Shown: positions 52,904 to 62,742, counted from the first letter of the stretch. The stretch is 64,000 nucleotides of DNA from Mucilaginibacter sp. L294 (GCF_001636615.1 NZ_LGEK01000014.1:38050-102049), one strand, 5' to 3'. Made by a program: numbers and translations. The notes: a model not told the origin generated them from the sequence alone.

Positions 52904-55876
52904 TTATCTTGCCAGTTCAGATGCCGTATATTTGGCCAGGCAAAAAAAGATCAGCGCTTCATGCTGACGCTGCCTGGAATTGAACAGCCGGTTGACCTGC
53001 ATATGGGCGAGATCGGCCAGCAGCCGGAGCCTTTTATCACAGGGCCAGGGTTTTGTTTGTTCGGCAATGACCCGGACTGATGCGTAAAACTCCTGTTCCG
53101 CAACGGGCTGAGCTGACGAAAGATCTTGTTGTAATTCGGTCGACAGCAGTTTGTACAAGGCCCTGTATTTCCGGTCAAGGGACAACCGAAATTCTTTATG
53201 ACCGCCAAATTCTGCCATAAACGAACGGGAACGTTCATGATAAAATTGCAAACGCAGGGCCGGGTCGCTGATAAAAAGATTTGTCATGATATGAACCAGC
53301 CGGAATGCGGATAAGGACAAATCGTTTTGTTTATCCGCTGCTGCGGTTAGCCAGTTGACCGCCAAAACACTTCCTTTATAAAAGCAGCTTTCTGAAAACC
53401 CCATCGTTTCCGCGCCGTAGCGTTCGATCTCCCGTTGGTAAGTCTCCAGTGACAGGTGTTGTACACGAAAGCAAACAGGACTTTTGGATAGTTCCCTGCG
53501 AATGGATTTAACAAGTGGCCCGTAATTTTTTGCGGACGTCAGGATGCGAAGCCGGATATGGGAGCCGGGATCATAGTAGCGAATAAAGAACCAGCATTTG
53601 ATCTTTATTCCGTTTGCGCTGATGAAGGGCTGGATAAATGTGCTCAATAAATGACCAGCGGACTCATCGGTACAGTAGATCTTGAAATAGATCCATTCAC
53701 TTCCGGGAACGAAATCCCTTTGCAGGTGCCCGGCGCGGTCCGGTGTTTCCGATGACATACCGCGGTAAACATTTGATTTCTTGGTGAGCAGCGCGATGTA
53801 TTGCCCGGCAAGCTTTTGCTTCCCTCCTTTCAGGAAATCCCCGGAATGGATATACTCCCGGATCAGGACAGTATTTTGTTCTTTTAAACATTCGAGGAAA
53901 AACATGGCCTGTTCGTCGCAGGCAAGATCAAATGTTAACTGCCGGTCACTTACGCCCATCGTGACCCAGGCCGGTATCCCCCTCTGCTGCCGGAGGAGGT
54001 GCAACGCGCCAAGGGACTGTTTTTTGCCCGTCAGTGGTCCGACCTCCCGTGCGGAAAGCCGCCATTTTGCAGCCGCGATAATCACTTTCCTATAAACTAT
54101 TCGGGGATAATGTTCCGCACCTGGAAAGAGCTTCTCCAGGTCAAAGGTCAGGTTCGCCTGTAAACCATGGAATTGCAGGTCACCCAGGAATCTGAAAACA
54201 GCCAGTTGGTTGTGGTGGAAATTAAAAGCGGTGGGCAACCTGGGGATGATCCTTTTTCCAAGGCGAACAGATTCCATTATAATGTTCCCTGCCCGTACGG
54301 AAACCACCAGGTCGCTGAGGGGGATCACCGTCTGTGCAGAAGTTCCCGCATAGGTATTGATCGGGATAATATGGTCATAGATCGCTCTTCGCCGGTTGAT
54401 ATTATCGACGTGGCTATCTGACAACTGATCGATCTCGGCAAAGATGACGTCCGGGTTGGCCTGGATTTCAGCGGAGGCGATTCCGCGGCAAAGGGCTGTT
54501 ACGGAAGTACTGAATGCCGAAAAGCGGCCGACCAGGGCGGTCGCGCTTGCCCCGCCGATATTATCGAGCACGAGTTGGTCTGCTGTCCTTGAAAATAAGA
54601 ACGCTAACGATGGCGGCAGCGCCACTTGGGGCTGTCCTTTATCAAGTTCCTCCAGGTCAGCGTCACGGATGACGAGCGGATCATGGGGTAAGGCTCCTGG
54701 CTTTTGCTGCCAGAGACGGAAAAATAACTGGTGTACAGGGGTCCAGTCGATCCGCCGGGTTTCGCTTGCCGTTGCGGGAAAAGGCAAGTCTTTTAAAAGC
54801 TCGTTTTGACCGGGGCTGCCAAATAAATCATCATAGCCGACGCCGGTATCCGGGTCAAGCGCTGCCAGCAGCGGTATTTTCTGGTCTTCGAACCTTGCCC
54901 GGAATGCAGATGAAAAAACTTCCAGCGCAGGGGTAGGATAAGGTATGACGATTTTACCCAGAAGCTTGATAACAGCAAGAATATCCTGCTGGCATTCCAG
55001 GGCTACCCCTCCTGCTTGTATAGGCCGTTCGAGGGCGCTGTAAAACTGGTTTCCCGCAAAAGGGTCCGGTTTGTCTTTAACGAACAGCTCCCCCGATACG
55101 GAATTCAGGTCAAGCGCATCGGTAAACGGGACACTATGGATCCGCTGCCAGCAGCCTGCTCCAGATGGGCCGGGAGCACCTTCGATGAGCGAACCGGTAA
55201 ATTCGGTCAGCAAGACCTGCTCAGCGATCAAAAACTCCAGGTAAACCGATCCTTCTTCCTCGCTACAGCCGGTCAGCCGGCAGATCATGTCCCTGATCAC
55301 TGACTTCAGCATAGGTTTTTTTTCTGCCAGTTTGATGATACGTAAGTTCAGCGCTTCCGCCGTAATGCCGTTCAGGCTGAACTGCATTTTGCCATCGCCG
55401 TCAGTTTCGGAACGGATAAAGCTCAGCCGGTCGCCGATACGGAACAGGGTTGGGTTGCCCAGCAGGTAATAGTCGGTTTGTTCCTTTTGGAAGCGTGTCC
55501 TGCGCGCCTGCAGCCATTCCCATGAAGGCAGCAGGTGAAGCATGGACCTCCCCTTTTCAACCAGCCGGACCCGGTCGCCGGCATCCCAGGGCACGAGCGA
55601 GAAAGCGGAGAAGGCGCCGAATGGGGTTGCCCGGAAGGACATGCGGTTATAATATTTGAGGAGCGACAAGCGCTCGCTTTTACCGAGCAGGTCCCAATTG
55701 AACTGCATTTTTTCCAGCACTTGATAGAAGCCCGGACTGGCCAGCCAAAGCGCGTTGCGGAAATCAGCGCGGCGCATGACCTGCCGGATTTGGTCCGGGG
55801 CATAATCATCCGGGCTGTAAAAGGGCGACCTGACAAAGAGTTGGTCTAAAAATTCATATTCGTCCTGAAGGGCCAT
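52904..55876 (-). CDS. Lantibiotic dehydratase (LanB), full length
   Basis: 990 residues from ATG 55876 (or 998 from 55900); longer frames run over the divergent gene and are not favoured. The N-terminal glutamylation domain holds the hallmark YYNRMSFRATPFGAFSAFSL and NIGGASATALVGRFS; the C-terminal elimination domain (thiopeptide-type, about 720-990) shows WIYFKIYCTDESAGHLL, FFIRYYDPGSHIRLRI and YGAETMGFSES. Class I LanB enzymes dehydrate Ser and Thr of a precursor using glutamyl-tRNA. No cyclase (LanC), transporter or clear precursor is adjacent, which is odd. Coding DNA is clearly more GC-rich than the genes to its left. Confidence 0.93.
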   Translation of the reverse strand: MALQDEYEFLDQLFVRSPFYSPDDYAPDQIRQVMRRADFRNALWLASPGFYQVLEKMQFNWDLLGKSERLSLLKYYNRMSFRATPFGAFSAFSLVPWDAGDRVRLVEKGRSMLHLLPSWEWLQARRTRFQKEQTDYYLLGNPTLFRIGDRLSFIRSETDGDGKMQFSLNGITAEALNLRIIKLAEKKPMLKSVIRDMICRLTGCSEEEGSVYLEFLIAEQVLLTEFTGSLIEGAPGPSGAGCWQRIHSVPFTDALDLNSVSGELFVKDKPDPFAGNQFYSALERPIQAGGVALECQQDILAVIKLLGKIVIPYPTPALEVFSSAFRARFEDQKIPLLAALDPDTGVGYDDLFGSPGQNELLKDLPFPATASETRRIDWTPVHQLFFRLWQQKPGALPHDPLVIRDADLEELDKGQPQVALPPSLAFLFSRTADQLVLDNIGGASATALVGRFSAFSTSVTALCRGIASAEIQANPDVIFAEIDQLSDSHVDNINRRRAIYDHIIPINTYAGTSAQTVIPLSDLVVSVRAGNIIMESVRLGKRIIPRLPTAFNFHHNQLAVFRFLGDLQFHGLQANLTFDLEKLFPGAEHYPRIVYRKVIIAAAKWRLSAREVGPLTGKKQSLGALHLLRQQRGIPAWVTMGVSDRQLTFDLACDEQAMFFLECLKEQNTVLIREYIHSGDFLKGGKQKLAGQYIALLTKKSNVYRGMSSETPDRAGHLQRDFVPGSEWIYFKIYCTDESAGHLLSTFIQPFISANGIKIKCWFFIRYYDPGSHIRLRILTSAKNYGPLVKSIRRELSKSPVCFRVQHLSLETYQREIERYGAETMGFSESCFYKGSVLAVNWLTAAADKQNDLSLSAFRLVHIMTNLFISDPALRLQFYHERSRSFMAEFGGHKEFRLSLDRKYRALYKLLSTELQQDLSSAQPVAEQEFYASVRVIAEQTKPWPCDKRLRLLADLAHMQVNRLFNSRQRQHEALIFFCLAKYTASELAR

Positions 55877-55963
55877 CGTTTTATTTATTTGAGGGTGCAT
55901 ACCTATTTCATACTGTTTTGGTGTTTCCATCCTGCCGTCCTTTGTTTCCACAAACCGACCGCT

Positions 55964-56395
55964 ATGAAAACCATGTTGAGAACCGTCGCCCCTGCCCTGC
56001 TGATCCTGCTGTTCGCATACGCTACGGTCAGTAAGCTGGCGGACTTTACCCTGTTCCGGCACGAAATGTATAACCAGAACTTCCCGCCGGAAGTCGCGGG
56101 TGCGCTGGTGTTTGTTGTCCCTTTCGCGGAGATCGCAACTATTGCATTGCTGCTGACCGAAAAATGGCAATGGGCCGGGCTGGTTTTATCCGCTATCCTA
56201 ATGGCTGTATTTACCGGGTATATCGGCCTGGTACTGGCGGGATACTGGCAGCGTTTGCCCTGCTCCTGCGGCGGCGTGCTGAAAAACATGTCCTGGCGGG
56301 GGCATTTCGTGTTTAACTTATTTTTCCTGGCCATCAGCCTCGCGGCCCTGGCCCAACAATACAAGGGGAAAGCCGAAAACCTTCGAAAAGAGTAG
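55964..56395 (+). CDS. MauE/DoxX-like redox-associated membrane protein
   Basis: 143 residues from ATG 55964. Four membrane helices (ALLILLFAYATVSKL, ALVFVVPFAEIATIALLL, AGLVLSAILMAVFTGYIGLV, FVFNLFFLAISLAAL) and a Cys pair in LPCSCGGVL between helices 3 and 4, the mark of the MauE group, thought to aid disulfide handling. An earlier in-frame ATG at 55889 would add residues reaching into the LanB start region. It is divergent from LanB with about 65-90 bp between and precedes the small two-Cys protein. Confidence 0.85.
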   Translation: MKTMLRTVAPALLILLFAYATVSKLADFTLFRHEMYNQNFPPEVAGALVFVVPFAEIATIALLLTEKWQWAGLVLSAILMAVFTGYIGLVLAGYWQRLPCSCGGVLKNMSWRGHFVFNLFFLAISLAALAQQYKGKAENLRKE

Positions 56396-56458
56396 GCCGT
56401 ATTTTTATTTTTCACTAAAAGTTTTCGTTCGTTTTTGACTCTAAAAGCGTTCATCGTT

Positions 56459-56734
56459 ATGAAAAATTTAAAAAGCACATTCGCCGTCTTCGCCCTGGTT
56501 TTAGGTTTAGGCTCTGCACTGCTGACCAGCGCCGCGCCGCGTCACCTGAACACCAAGATCTGGGGCCATCGTACAGACGGCAGCTACGTGGACCTGACTG
56601 GCGAAGACCCGGCAGATTACAGGTGTACCGGTACCACCCAGATCTGTAAAGCGGAGTATCCGGACACGCAAAACCCGAATGCCAACCCTGCTAACCCGAT
56701 CAGCACGGTAGCCGGTGTTTTCAGCGGTTTGTAA
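56459..56734 (+). CDS. Small exported two-cysteine protein (DUF6520-like)
   Basis: 91 residues from ATG 56459. A signal-peptide-like N-terminus (STFAVFALVLGLGSALLTSA) and a polar body with two Cys in YRCTGTTQICKAEY, likely a disulfide. It resembles from memory the small DUF6520 proteins that accompany MauE genes in Bacteroidota. The closeness of LanB raises the question of whether it could be a substrate, but the signal peptide speaks against it. A clear terminator follows at once. Confidence 0.7.
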   Translation: MKNLKSTFAVFALVLGLGSALLTSAAPRHLNTKIWGHRTDGSYVDLTGEDPADYRCTGTTQICKAEYPDTQNPNANPANPISTVAGVFSGL

Positions 56735-56750
56735 ACCATCCATCTGGTAA

Positions 56751-56773
56751 AAGCCGCCCGGCGCGGGCGGCTT
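56751..56773. terminator. Bidirectional terminator between convergent genes
   Basis: AAGCCGCCC pairs with GGGCGGCTT over a 5-base loop, followed by TTTTTTTA on the plus strand and by TTTTACC on the minus strand. It separates the small two-Cys gene from the SusD gene. Confidence 0.85.
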
Positions 56774-56777
56774 TTTT

Positions 56778-58160
56778 TTATCTTTCGTTCTGCTGTACGC
56801 CGCCAAGTTTAACCTCTTCATCGGGTATAGGGTACACATATCGCGGGCTTCCGGGCTCAAGCGTGTAGGCTTTTCCATTAACGGTCCTCGTCAAGGTCAC
56901 CCGGAAGCGCGGGTCCTTATTCAAGCGACGCAGGTCGTTCCATCGCAGGTTCCGGCCGATCAGTTCCTTTCTTCTTTCCATCAGTACCTGTTTCAGGGCA
57001 TCCTCAGCATCCACAGCAATATAGGGCACGAAGGTGCCAGCCAGCCAGCGCGCGGAGAGCAACGTATTGAGGTCGGTCATAGCGCCGTCCCGGTCCCCTG
57101 CCCTTGCCCGGCATTCCGCCCTGGTCAGGAAAAGTTCATCATTGGCAAGCCCGCCAAACAAGGTGACGGAGCCCGCATAATTGCCTTTGAATTTGAAATT
57201 ACCCGGTGTCATCTCCTTGAAAAAGAGTTTTTTCCGGAGATCATTATTGCTGTAGGAATCATACAGTTGCCGGTCCGCATAGGTAGGTGCCGATGGTCCG
57301 TCAAATGTATAGGGCAGCAGCCCTGAATAGAAAGTCACCTCGTCGTTCCCGTTTGGAAGCGCCCGCGGGAAGGGCCTGGCCGCGGCGGGGTTCAGCGTGT
57401 TATAATCCAGCAGGGTATGGTTGGCCGTCAAAGCAGAATCCGCATAGTTGCCCGCTGCCGGGTAATCCTCCATGGCCAGGGCGATGCGCGCCTGCAACGC
57501 CTGCAGTGCAGCTACTGTCGGGCGCGTTTTGTAGCTGGACGCCACAGGAAGCAAGGGTCTTGCGGCGGACAGATCGGCCAGGACTTGCGCGTAGGTTGCC
57601 GCCAGGGTGCCCCGCCCTGCTTTTTCGGTCACGTCGGCATGCAGGCGCAGCGGAACGCCGGGCGCTGCCGTTGCCGGGTCATACGGCAGGGCGAACTGGC
57701 TGGCCAGGTTGAAGTAGGCGAATGCGCGGAAGAACAGCGCGGTCCCCCTGACCTCACGGCCAGCCGCTGACATAGCATCCGCCGCGGGCAGCCGCCCCGC
57801 TGCTTCCAGTACAACGTTTGTATAAAAGATCTGCTTATAGGGCGTGTTCCAGTCGCCCGTGCTGATACCGGCATAGATATCTTTTGACCAGGTGTAGCTG
57901 TTCCGTTCCATGTCAAGTCCGTAACTGGCGTAACCGGCATCGTCGGTATAGTAATCACCGTCGGCGAGCGGCGTCAGGTTCGGCCGGATGTTGAATACAT
58001 CGCTGTTATCCAGCAGTACGCGGAGATCGGCCAGGGTCGCAGGCACGAGCAGCGACTTTTTTGGCCTGACATCTAAAAAATCTTTGCGGCAGGCCTGCAG
58101 CAAGGTGAGCAGGGCGGTCAGTAAAAGCAGGTGCGTTAATTGGGAAAAAATCTTTTTCAT
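56778..58160 (-). CDS. RagB/SusD-type lipoprotein (short)
   Basis: 460 residues, at the short end for the family. Lipobox LQAC (Cys24) then RKDFLDVRPKKSLLVPATLADLRVLLD, typical of the SusD branch that starts DFLDVxP. TPR core with GTALFFRAFAYFNLASQFALPYD and family end RRKELIGRNLRWNDLRRLNKDP. Pairs with the SusC gene 9 bp upstream in a thioredoxin-linked operon, so the ligand may be a peptide or metal complex rather than a sugar. Confidence 0.93.
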   Translation of the reverse strand: MKKIFSQLTHLLLLTALLTLLQACRKDFLDVRPKKSLLVPATLADLRVLLDNSDVFNIRPNLTPLADGDYYTDDAGYASYGLDMERNSYTWSKDIYAGISTGDWNTPYKQIFYTNVVLEAAGRLPAADAMSAAGREVRGTALFFRAFAYFNLASQFALPYDPATAAPGVPLRLHADVTEKAGRGTLAATYAQVLADLSAARPLLPVASSYKTRPTVAALQALQARIALAMEDYPAAGNYADSALTANHTLLDYNTLNPAAARPFPRALPNGNDEVTFYSGLLPYTFDGPSAPTYADRQLYDSYSNNDLRKKLFFKEMTPGNFKFKGNYAGSVTLFGGLANDELFLTRAECRARAGDRDGAMTDLNTLLSARWLAGTFVPYIAVDAEDALKQVLMERRKELIGRNLRWNDLRRLNKDPRFRVTLTRTVNGKAYTLEPGSPRYVYPIPDEEVKLGGVQQNER

Positions 58161-58169
58161 ATCAGGGGA

Positions 58170-61100
58170 TTAATAGGTTAAGCGGATACCACCGGCGATG
58201 GTGCGCGGTGCAGGAAAGGCATTGCCCGCGTCCGGGTCGAGGTGCAGTTTATTCTCCCGCCATAAAATGCCCAGGTTGGCGGCATAGATGTAAAGCTGGA
58301 GATCGGCGCCGGGTAAAAATTTGAGTGAGCCTTTTTTTAACTGGTAGGATAAGTTGATATCCTGCAGCCGGATGTTGTCACCTTTCTCGACCAGGCCGGA
58401 GGAAAACCGGTAAAAGTTATCCCGCTGCAGGTTCGGAACGGATGGCAGCGACGGTACGGACGTATGCTGCTCATCGCCGGGCTGCTGCCAGCGCAGGGCG
58501 AAATCACCATTTTGTCCGGAGAGGCCATAGTCATTGCCGTAATAAATGGAATTCCGGCGGAAATAGTAACCCAGGCGGTAGCTGATATTGGCGGACACGC
58601 TCCAGGCTTGCCAGGAGAAAGTGTTCCGGAAGGCGCCGAACACGACGGGGCGCGAGGGGCCGTTATAAACGAGGTTGGCAGGCGTAGCTGCCGTTTGCAT
58701 GGCCGCGTAATCGCTGCTGACCTGGCCGTCCAGGTATCCCCTTGGATTGCCCGTTTGGGGGTCAAGGCCGGCGGAACGGTAACTGTATAATGCGAAAAGC
58801 GGTCTGCCTTCCAGCGCGTAATTGCCGGTATAGCCGAATTCCAGGTAGTCGGAGGCCAGCGACGCCTGGCCGTAGCGGGAAACTTTATCGGTCACATAGC
58901 TGAGGAAGAATGCGGTGCTCCATTTCAGGGCTCCGTCCAGGTTGCGGGTGTTCAGGTTCAGGTCCAGCCCCCTGCCCTTAGTGTCGGCGGTATTACCGGT
59001 AAAGGCGGTGATGCCCGTTGAAGGTGTATAGGAGGTCTGGCCAATGAGGTCAAGGCCCCGCTTCAGGTAATATTCTATGCTGCCGGAAACCCGTCCGCCG
59101 GCGATGCCGAAATCCAGCGCGAAGTTGATCTGCTGGTTTCGTTCCCAGCGCAGGCCGGGATTGGGCGGGTTGATGATCTCCGCGTAAGGCAGCTTGGTGG
59201 AGGTGCCGCTGCCGTCGAAGTAGCTGGCGGTGGTATAGGCGGACAAGTTCTTGTTGAGGTTACCGTTGTAGCCGAACGTCGCCCGGAACTTCAGGTAGGG
59301 CAATGCGGGAACATGATAAAAACTTTCCCTGCTGAGCTCCCAGGCCAGGCCGGCAGACCATAGCGGTACGCCTTTCTGGTTGGTGTTCACGCCAAACAGG
59401 TTGGAGCGGTCCAGCCGGGCGCTACCGGATATGGAAAGCCTGCGGTCGTAGGTATAAGCGGCGTTCGCGTAATAGGACAGGTAATGATCGGTCGCGTCGC
59501 TTTCATACTGGTTTTGCGGGATGGTGCCACCGCCATACGGGTTGTTGTAAAAACTGTAGAAACCGGTGCCGTCGACCTGCTGCATGGTCGCGTGTTCGGC
59601 ATCGTAGCCGTAGGCGCGGTTCCCGTTACCGGTCACGTGCAGGCTCTGCACTTCATAACCCGCGATGGCGCTCAGTTCGTGCCTGGCCCCGAAGGCGCCG
59701 TCGTAGTTCAGCTGCAGGCGACCGTCATGCCCTGCCGAATTGCCTTGGTTCAGGTCGAGCACCGCGCCGCGCGGCACCGGGAAGGACAGCGCGCCGGCAG
59801 CGCCTGCCTGGGTGTACTGGTTGATGATGTTCCGGGCGGAGTAACTGTCCTGCGCCATAAAATTCCGGCCTGAGGAGCTGCTATGGTCGTACTGGTAAAG
59901 GAATTGCGCGTTCAGGCCGGGCAGCAGCTTATACTTGAGGCCGGTGTTGATCCGGGCGTCCATGACGTTTTGCGTATGGTCGGCCAGGCGCAGTTCGTCC
60001 AGCGGGCGGTAATTCCAGTCCAGCAGGCCCTGGCCGGGCGCGGCGTCGGCAAAACCCTGGCGCAGGTCATGGGTCACCGCGAGTGCGTTGCCGGAAGCGT
60101 CTGCCAAGGCGGCATAGGGATAGATCGCATAGCCGTTGTTCCAGGTAGGCAGCCCGGGGTTGTTCATGTCGGTACTGCTCTGGGTATAATAAATACCCGC
60201 GCTGATCTCGAGCTTCCGGTGAAACGCGCTCCAGGTCTGGTTGCCGTTCAGCGTCAGCCGGCTGAAGCCATTGCCGGCCGCGTTGTCCAGGTTACGGTCA
60301 TAACCGGCGGAGAAGTAATACCGCTGCCCGGCGGAACCGCCGTCCAGGCTAAGGGCGTATTGCTGGTTGACGCTTTTCCGGTAAAAGTATTTTTCCAGGT
60401 CCTGCCGTACATCATTTTTCTGCAGGGCGCCGATCCGGGCATCGAGCGCGCTGCTGCTCAGCGATCCGTCACGGTTGGCGATCAGCAGCTCGGTCACCGG
60501 GGAGAGCGGCAGGTGGTTGTAGGCGCCCTCGGTATTGGTAAAATAGCCTTCGCTGAACAGGCGCTTTTCCAGGCCGATATAGTCGGCAGTGCTCATTTGC
60601 GGACGGTAATACAGGTCCGGCTTTTCACCGGCGGTCACGCTGGCGTTCAGGGATATCCGCATCGGCCGGTCAAAGCCGCCTTTATTGGTCGTGATCACGA
60701 TCACCCCGTTCCCCGCCCTGGCGCCCCAGATGGACGCCGCCGCGGCATCTTTCAGCACACTGATACTTTGCACGTCCGCGGGGTTGAGGTTTTCTATGGG
60801 CTGGTTATAGGCGAAACCGTCGACCACGATCAGCGGCTCGGCGTTGGAAAACAAGGTGCTTTGTCCCCGGATACTGATGCGGGTGCCGAGGTTATTAAAG
60901 ATCAGTCCCGGTACCACATCTTTCAGGCGGGCGAGTACGTCCGTGCTGACGCTGCGATTGATCAGGGCTTTATCGACCGCGACGAAAGAGCCGGTCGCCC
61001 TTTCTTTGGGTAGCTCCTGGTAACCGGTGGACACGGTAACCTCGGCGAGTTGGTTGGCGGCGGTCATTACGAGCATGAGCCGCTCACCGTAGGGCAGGAC

Positions 61101-61352
61101 AACGGCACGCCGCAAGGGCGCATAGGAGATGTAGGAAACCTGCAGGATAAACCTGCCGGGCGGGGCGTAAAGGGAAAAGCGGCCGGCGCTGTCGGTCACG
61201 GTCCCGATGGTCGTGCCGCTGAGCACGATGCTGGCGCCGGCCAGCGGGCGCCCGGTGCTGTCGCGGACAAGTCCTGCCAGGGACGGTCTGCCCTGTCCGT
61301 AGCTTGCCCCGGTCAGTAGGGCAAAAAGAAGGATGGTAAATAAGTATTTCAT
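58170..61352 (-). CDS. SusC/RagA-type TonB-dependent receptor
   Basis: 1060 residues. Signal peptide, beta domain (SLAGLVRDSTGRPLAGASI), TonB-box-like region (LAEVTVSTGYQELPKERATG), plug (LIVVDGFAYNQPIENLNPADVQ, SIWGARAGNGVIVITTNKGG) and a full barrel ending AGGIRLTY. No STN domain, so not FecR-controlled. The GYQELPKERATGSF sequence marks a subgroup I recall beside TlpA and SusD genes. DNA is strongly GC-rich compared with the other two SusC genes in the window. Starts 3 bp after the thioredoxin-like gene. Confidence 0.94.
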   Translation of the reverse strand: MKYLFTILLFALLTGASYGQGRPSLAGLVRDSTGRPLAGASIVLSGTTIGTVTDSAGRFSLYAPPGRFILQVSYISYAPLRRAVVLPYGERLMLVMTAANQLAEVTVSTGYQELPKERATGSFVAVDKALINRSVSTDVLARLKDVVPGLIFNNLGTRISIRGQSTLFSNAEPLIVVDGFAYNQPIENLNPADVQSISVLKDAAAASIWGARAGNGVIVITTNKGGFDRPMRISLNASVTAGEKPDLYYRPQMSTADYIGLEKRLFSEGYFTNTEGAYNHLPLSPVTELLIANRDGSLSSSALDARIGALQKNDVRQDLEKYFYRKSVNQQYALSLDGGSAGQRYYFSAGYDRNLDNAAGNGFSRLTLNGNQTWSAFHRKLEISAGIYYTQSSTDMNNPGLPTWNNGYAIYPYAALADASGNALAVTHDLRQGFADAAPGQGLLDWNYRPLDELRLADHTQNVMDARINTGLKYKLLPGLNAQFLYQYDHSSSSGRNFMAQDSYSARNIINQYTQAGAAGALSFPVPRGAVLDLNQGNSAGHDGRLQLNYDGAFGARHELSAIAGYEVQSLHVTGNGNRAYGYDAEHATMQQVDGTGFYSFYNNPYGGGTIPQNQYESDATDHYLSYYANAAYTYDRRLSISGSARLDRSNLFGVNTNQKGVPLWSAGLAWELSRESFYHVPALPYLKFRATFGYNGNLNKNLSAYTTASYFDGSGTSTKLPYAEIINPPNPGLRWERNQQINFALDFGIAGGRVSGSIEYYLKRGLDLIGQTSYTPSTGITAFTGNTADTKGRGLDLNLNTRNLDGALKWSTAFFLSYVTDKVSRYGQASLASDYLEFGYTGNYALEGRPLFALYSYRSAGLDPQTGNPRGYLDGQVSSDYAAMQTAATPANLVYNGPSRPVVFGAFRNTFSWQAWSVSANISYRLGYYFRRNSIYYGNDYGLSGQNGDFALRWQQPGDEQHTSVPSLPSVPNLQRDNFYRFSSGLVEKGDNIRLQDINLSYQLKKGSLKFLPGADLQLYIYAANLGILWRENKLHLDPDAGNAFPAPRTIAGGIRLTY

Positions 61353-61355
61353 GAT

Positions 61356-62708
61356 TTAAGGGTTTAGGTCTGTATTGGGTAGTTTTGGGTCGCTGTCGCG
61401 GACGACCAGCAGGTCGACGTTGGTCTCTTTTTCTACAAAGCGGAGGTCATAGGCGGCCAGCTCGCGGTTCATGGCGGCCACGTCGTTCAGTGGTGCGTTG
61501 ATCGCCAGGTCGACCGGGCCCTGGTAGCCCGTGCCGTCGACAATGGGCAGCGGGTATTGTTCAAGGAACTGCACCTGGAGGCGTTTGACGAGCTGCCCGA
61601 GCCGGGTATTGTGTAAGGCCGCTTTGAATGGCGTGACGTCAACGGTGCTTTTTCCGCCGGTTGTTTTTAGTTTGTCTACCGCGGTGGTGCGCACGAGCAC
61701 GAGGCAGCGGGTGGGGTTATTTTCGACGGCGACATGGTATTGGGGGAACAGGCGCGCGATGTCTTCTTTCATGATGTCAAAGGAACGCGGCGCCAGGGCG
61801 GGCGGAACGATGAGCTCGTAACAATAGCCGTTACCCTTGCTGAGCCAGTCTTCATAGGCTTGTCCGGACAGTTTGGTTTCCATTCGGGCGGAGTCGGCGG
61901 TCAGCAGGCGCATCGTGGCTCCGGAGAACCAGCGGTTATGGTCGCTGTAGGCCATGCGGAACAGCCAGGGAAGCGGGACGTTCCTGACATTGGACCGCTG
62001 CCCGGAAACGCTGTCGAACGGGTAGATATCCATGCCGCCTTCGAGGCCGGGTACATAACCGGAGAGGACCGCATGGTATTTGAGCGCTCCTGCCGGCAGC
62101 GCGTTACGGCCGGTGAACATGGGCTGCTTGCGGTCATAGGGCAGCACGAGGTCTTGTTTGACGGCGAGCGCGGGTGCTGTCTGATCGCCGCTTTGGAGCA
62201 TTTTGCGGATATGGGCGGCGGTGACCTCTTTTTCTTCGGTGATGGCTTTGACTACTCCCCTGCTATCGATCCAGACGAAATGCGGGAGGCTGCGGTGGGG
62301 AAACAGTTGGTTGAGTACGATGTCGCTGGTTACGGACGGCAGCTGGTAGGGTTTCACTTTTTGCATGGCGGCTTGTACGGGCGCTACGGTGGCGGCGCTT
62401 TCGTAGGCGACCTGCAGGAATATGACCTGGTCGCCGAATTGTTTTTGGAGGCTGTCGAGTACGGGTGCCATTTTGCGGCAGGGGGCGCACCAGGTGGCCC
62501 AGAAGTCGAGGATGACGAATTTGCCCTGGAGCTGGGAAAAGCGGAACGAGGTGACCGCCTGGTTATGAATTTTTAATCCGGTGGCGCCGGTGACGGTGAC
62601 ATCGGGAACGGTTTGGCCGATGCGGATGCCTTTGTTGGTTATATTTTCCTGTGCGGTTGCGTTGATGAATAGGCAAAGCGCGGCCAGGAAGCTGAAAATT
62701 GGCTTCAT
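61356..62708 (-). CDS. Thioredoxin-like (TlpA) protein with C-terminal DUF3738-like domain
   Basis: 450 residues with signal peptide (FLAALCLFINATAQ). Residues 30-170 form a TlpA-type thioredoxin with FVILDFWATWCAPCRKMAPV (active site WCAPC). Residues 210-450 read like DUF3738/TIGR03435: a DVTPFKAAL segment, LGQLVKRLQVQF, PIVDGTGYQGPVDLAI and a final YDLRFVEKETNVDLLVV. DUF3738 is known mainly from soil bacteria and its role is unknown. Sits in one operon with SusC and SusD, 34 bp after the small gene. Likely periplasmic thiol reduction tied to uptake. Confidence 0.88.
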   Translation of the reverse strand: MKPIFSFLAALCLFINATAQENITNKGIRIGQTVPDVTVTGATGLKIHNQAVTSFRFSQLQGKFVILDFWATWCAPCRKMAPVLDSLQKQFGDQVIFLQVAYESAATVAPVQAAMQKVKPYQLPSVTSDIVLNQLFPHRSLPHFVWIDSRGVVKAITEEKEVTAAHIRKMLQSGDQTAPALAVKQDLVLPYDRKQPMFTGRNALPAGALKYHAVLSGYVPGLEGGMDIYPFDSVSGQRSNVRNVPLPWLFRMAYSDHNRWFSGATMRLLTADSARMETKLSGQAYEDWLSKGNGYCYELIVPPALAPRSFDIMKEDIARLFPQYHVAVENNPTRCLVLVRTTAVDKLKTTGGKSTVDVTPFKAALHNTRLGQLVKRLQVQFLEQYPLPIVDGTGYQGPVDLAINAPLNDVAAMNRELAAYDLRFVEKETNVDLLVVRDSDPKLPNTDLNP

Positions 62709-62742
62709 TTGGTGTATTTAGTCATGGATTACTGGACGGTTG

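Noticed and set aside
55903..56478. Minus-strand frame of 191 residues, and the long N-terminal extension of LanB to 56170.
   Set aside because: Both lie antisense to the MauE gene, whose four helices and Cys pair are clear; LanB homology begins at about 55876.
59883..61013. Plus-strand frame of 376 residues.
   Set aside because: Antisense to the SusC gene; long shadow frames are expected in this GC-rich block.
61734..62576. Plus-strand frame of 280 residues.
   Set aside because: Antisense to the thioredoxin/DUF3738 gene; no coherent domain.
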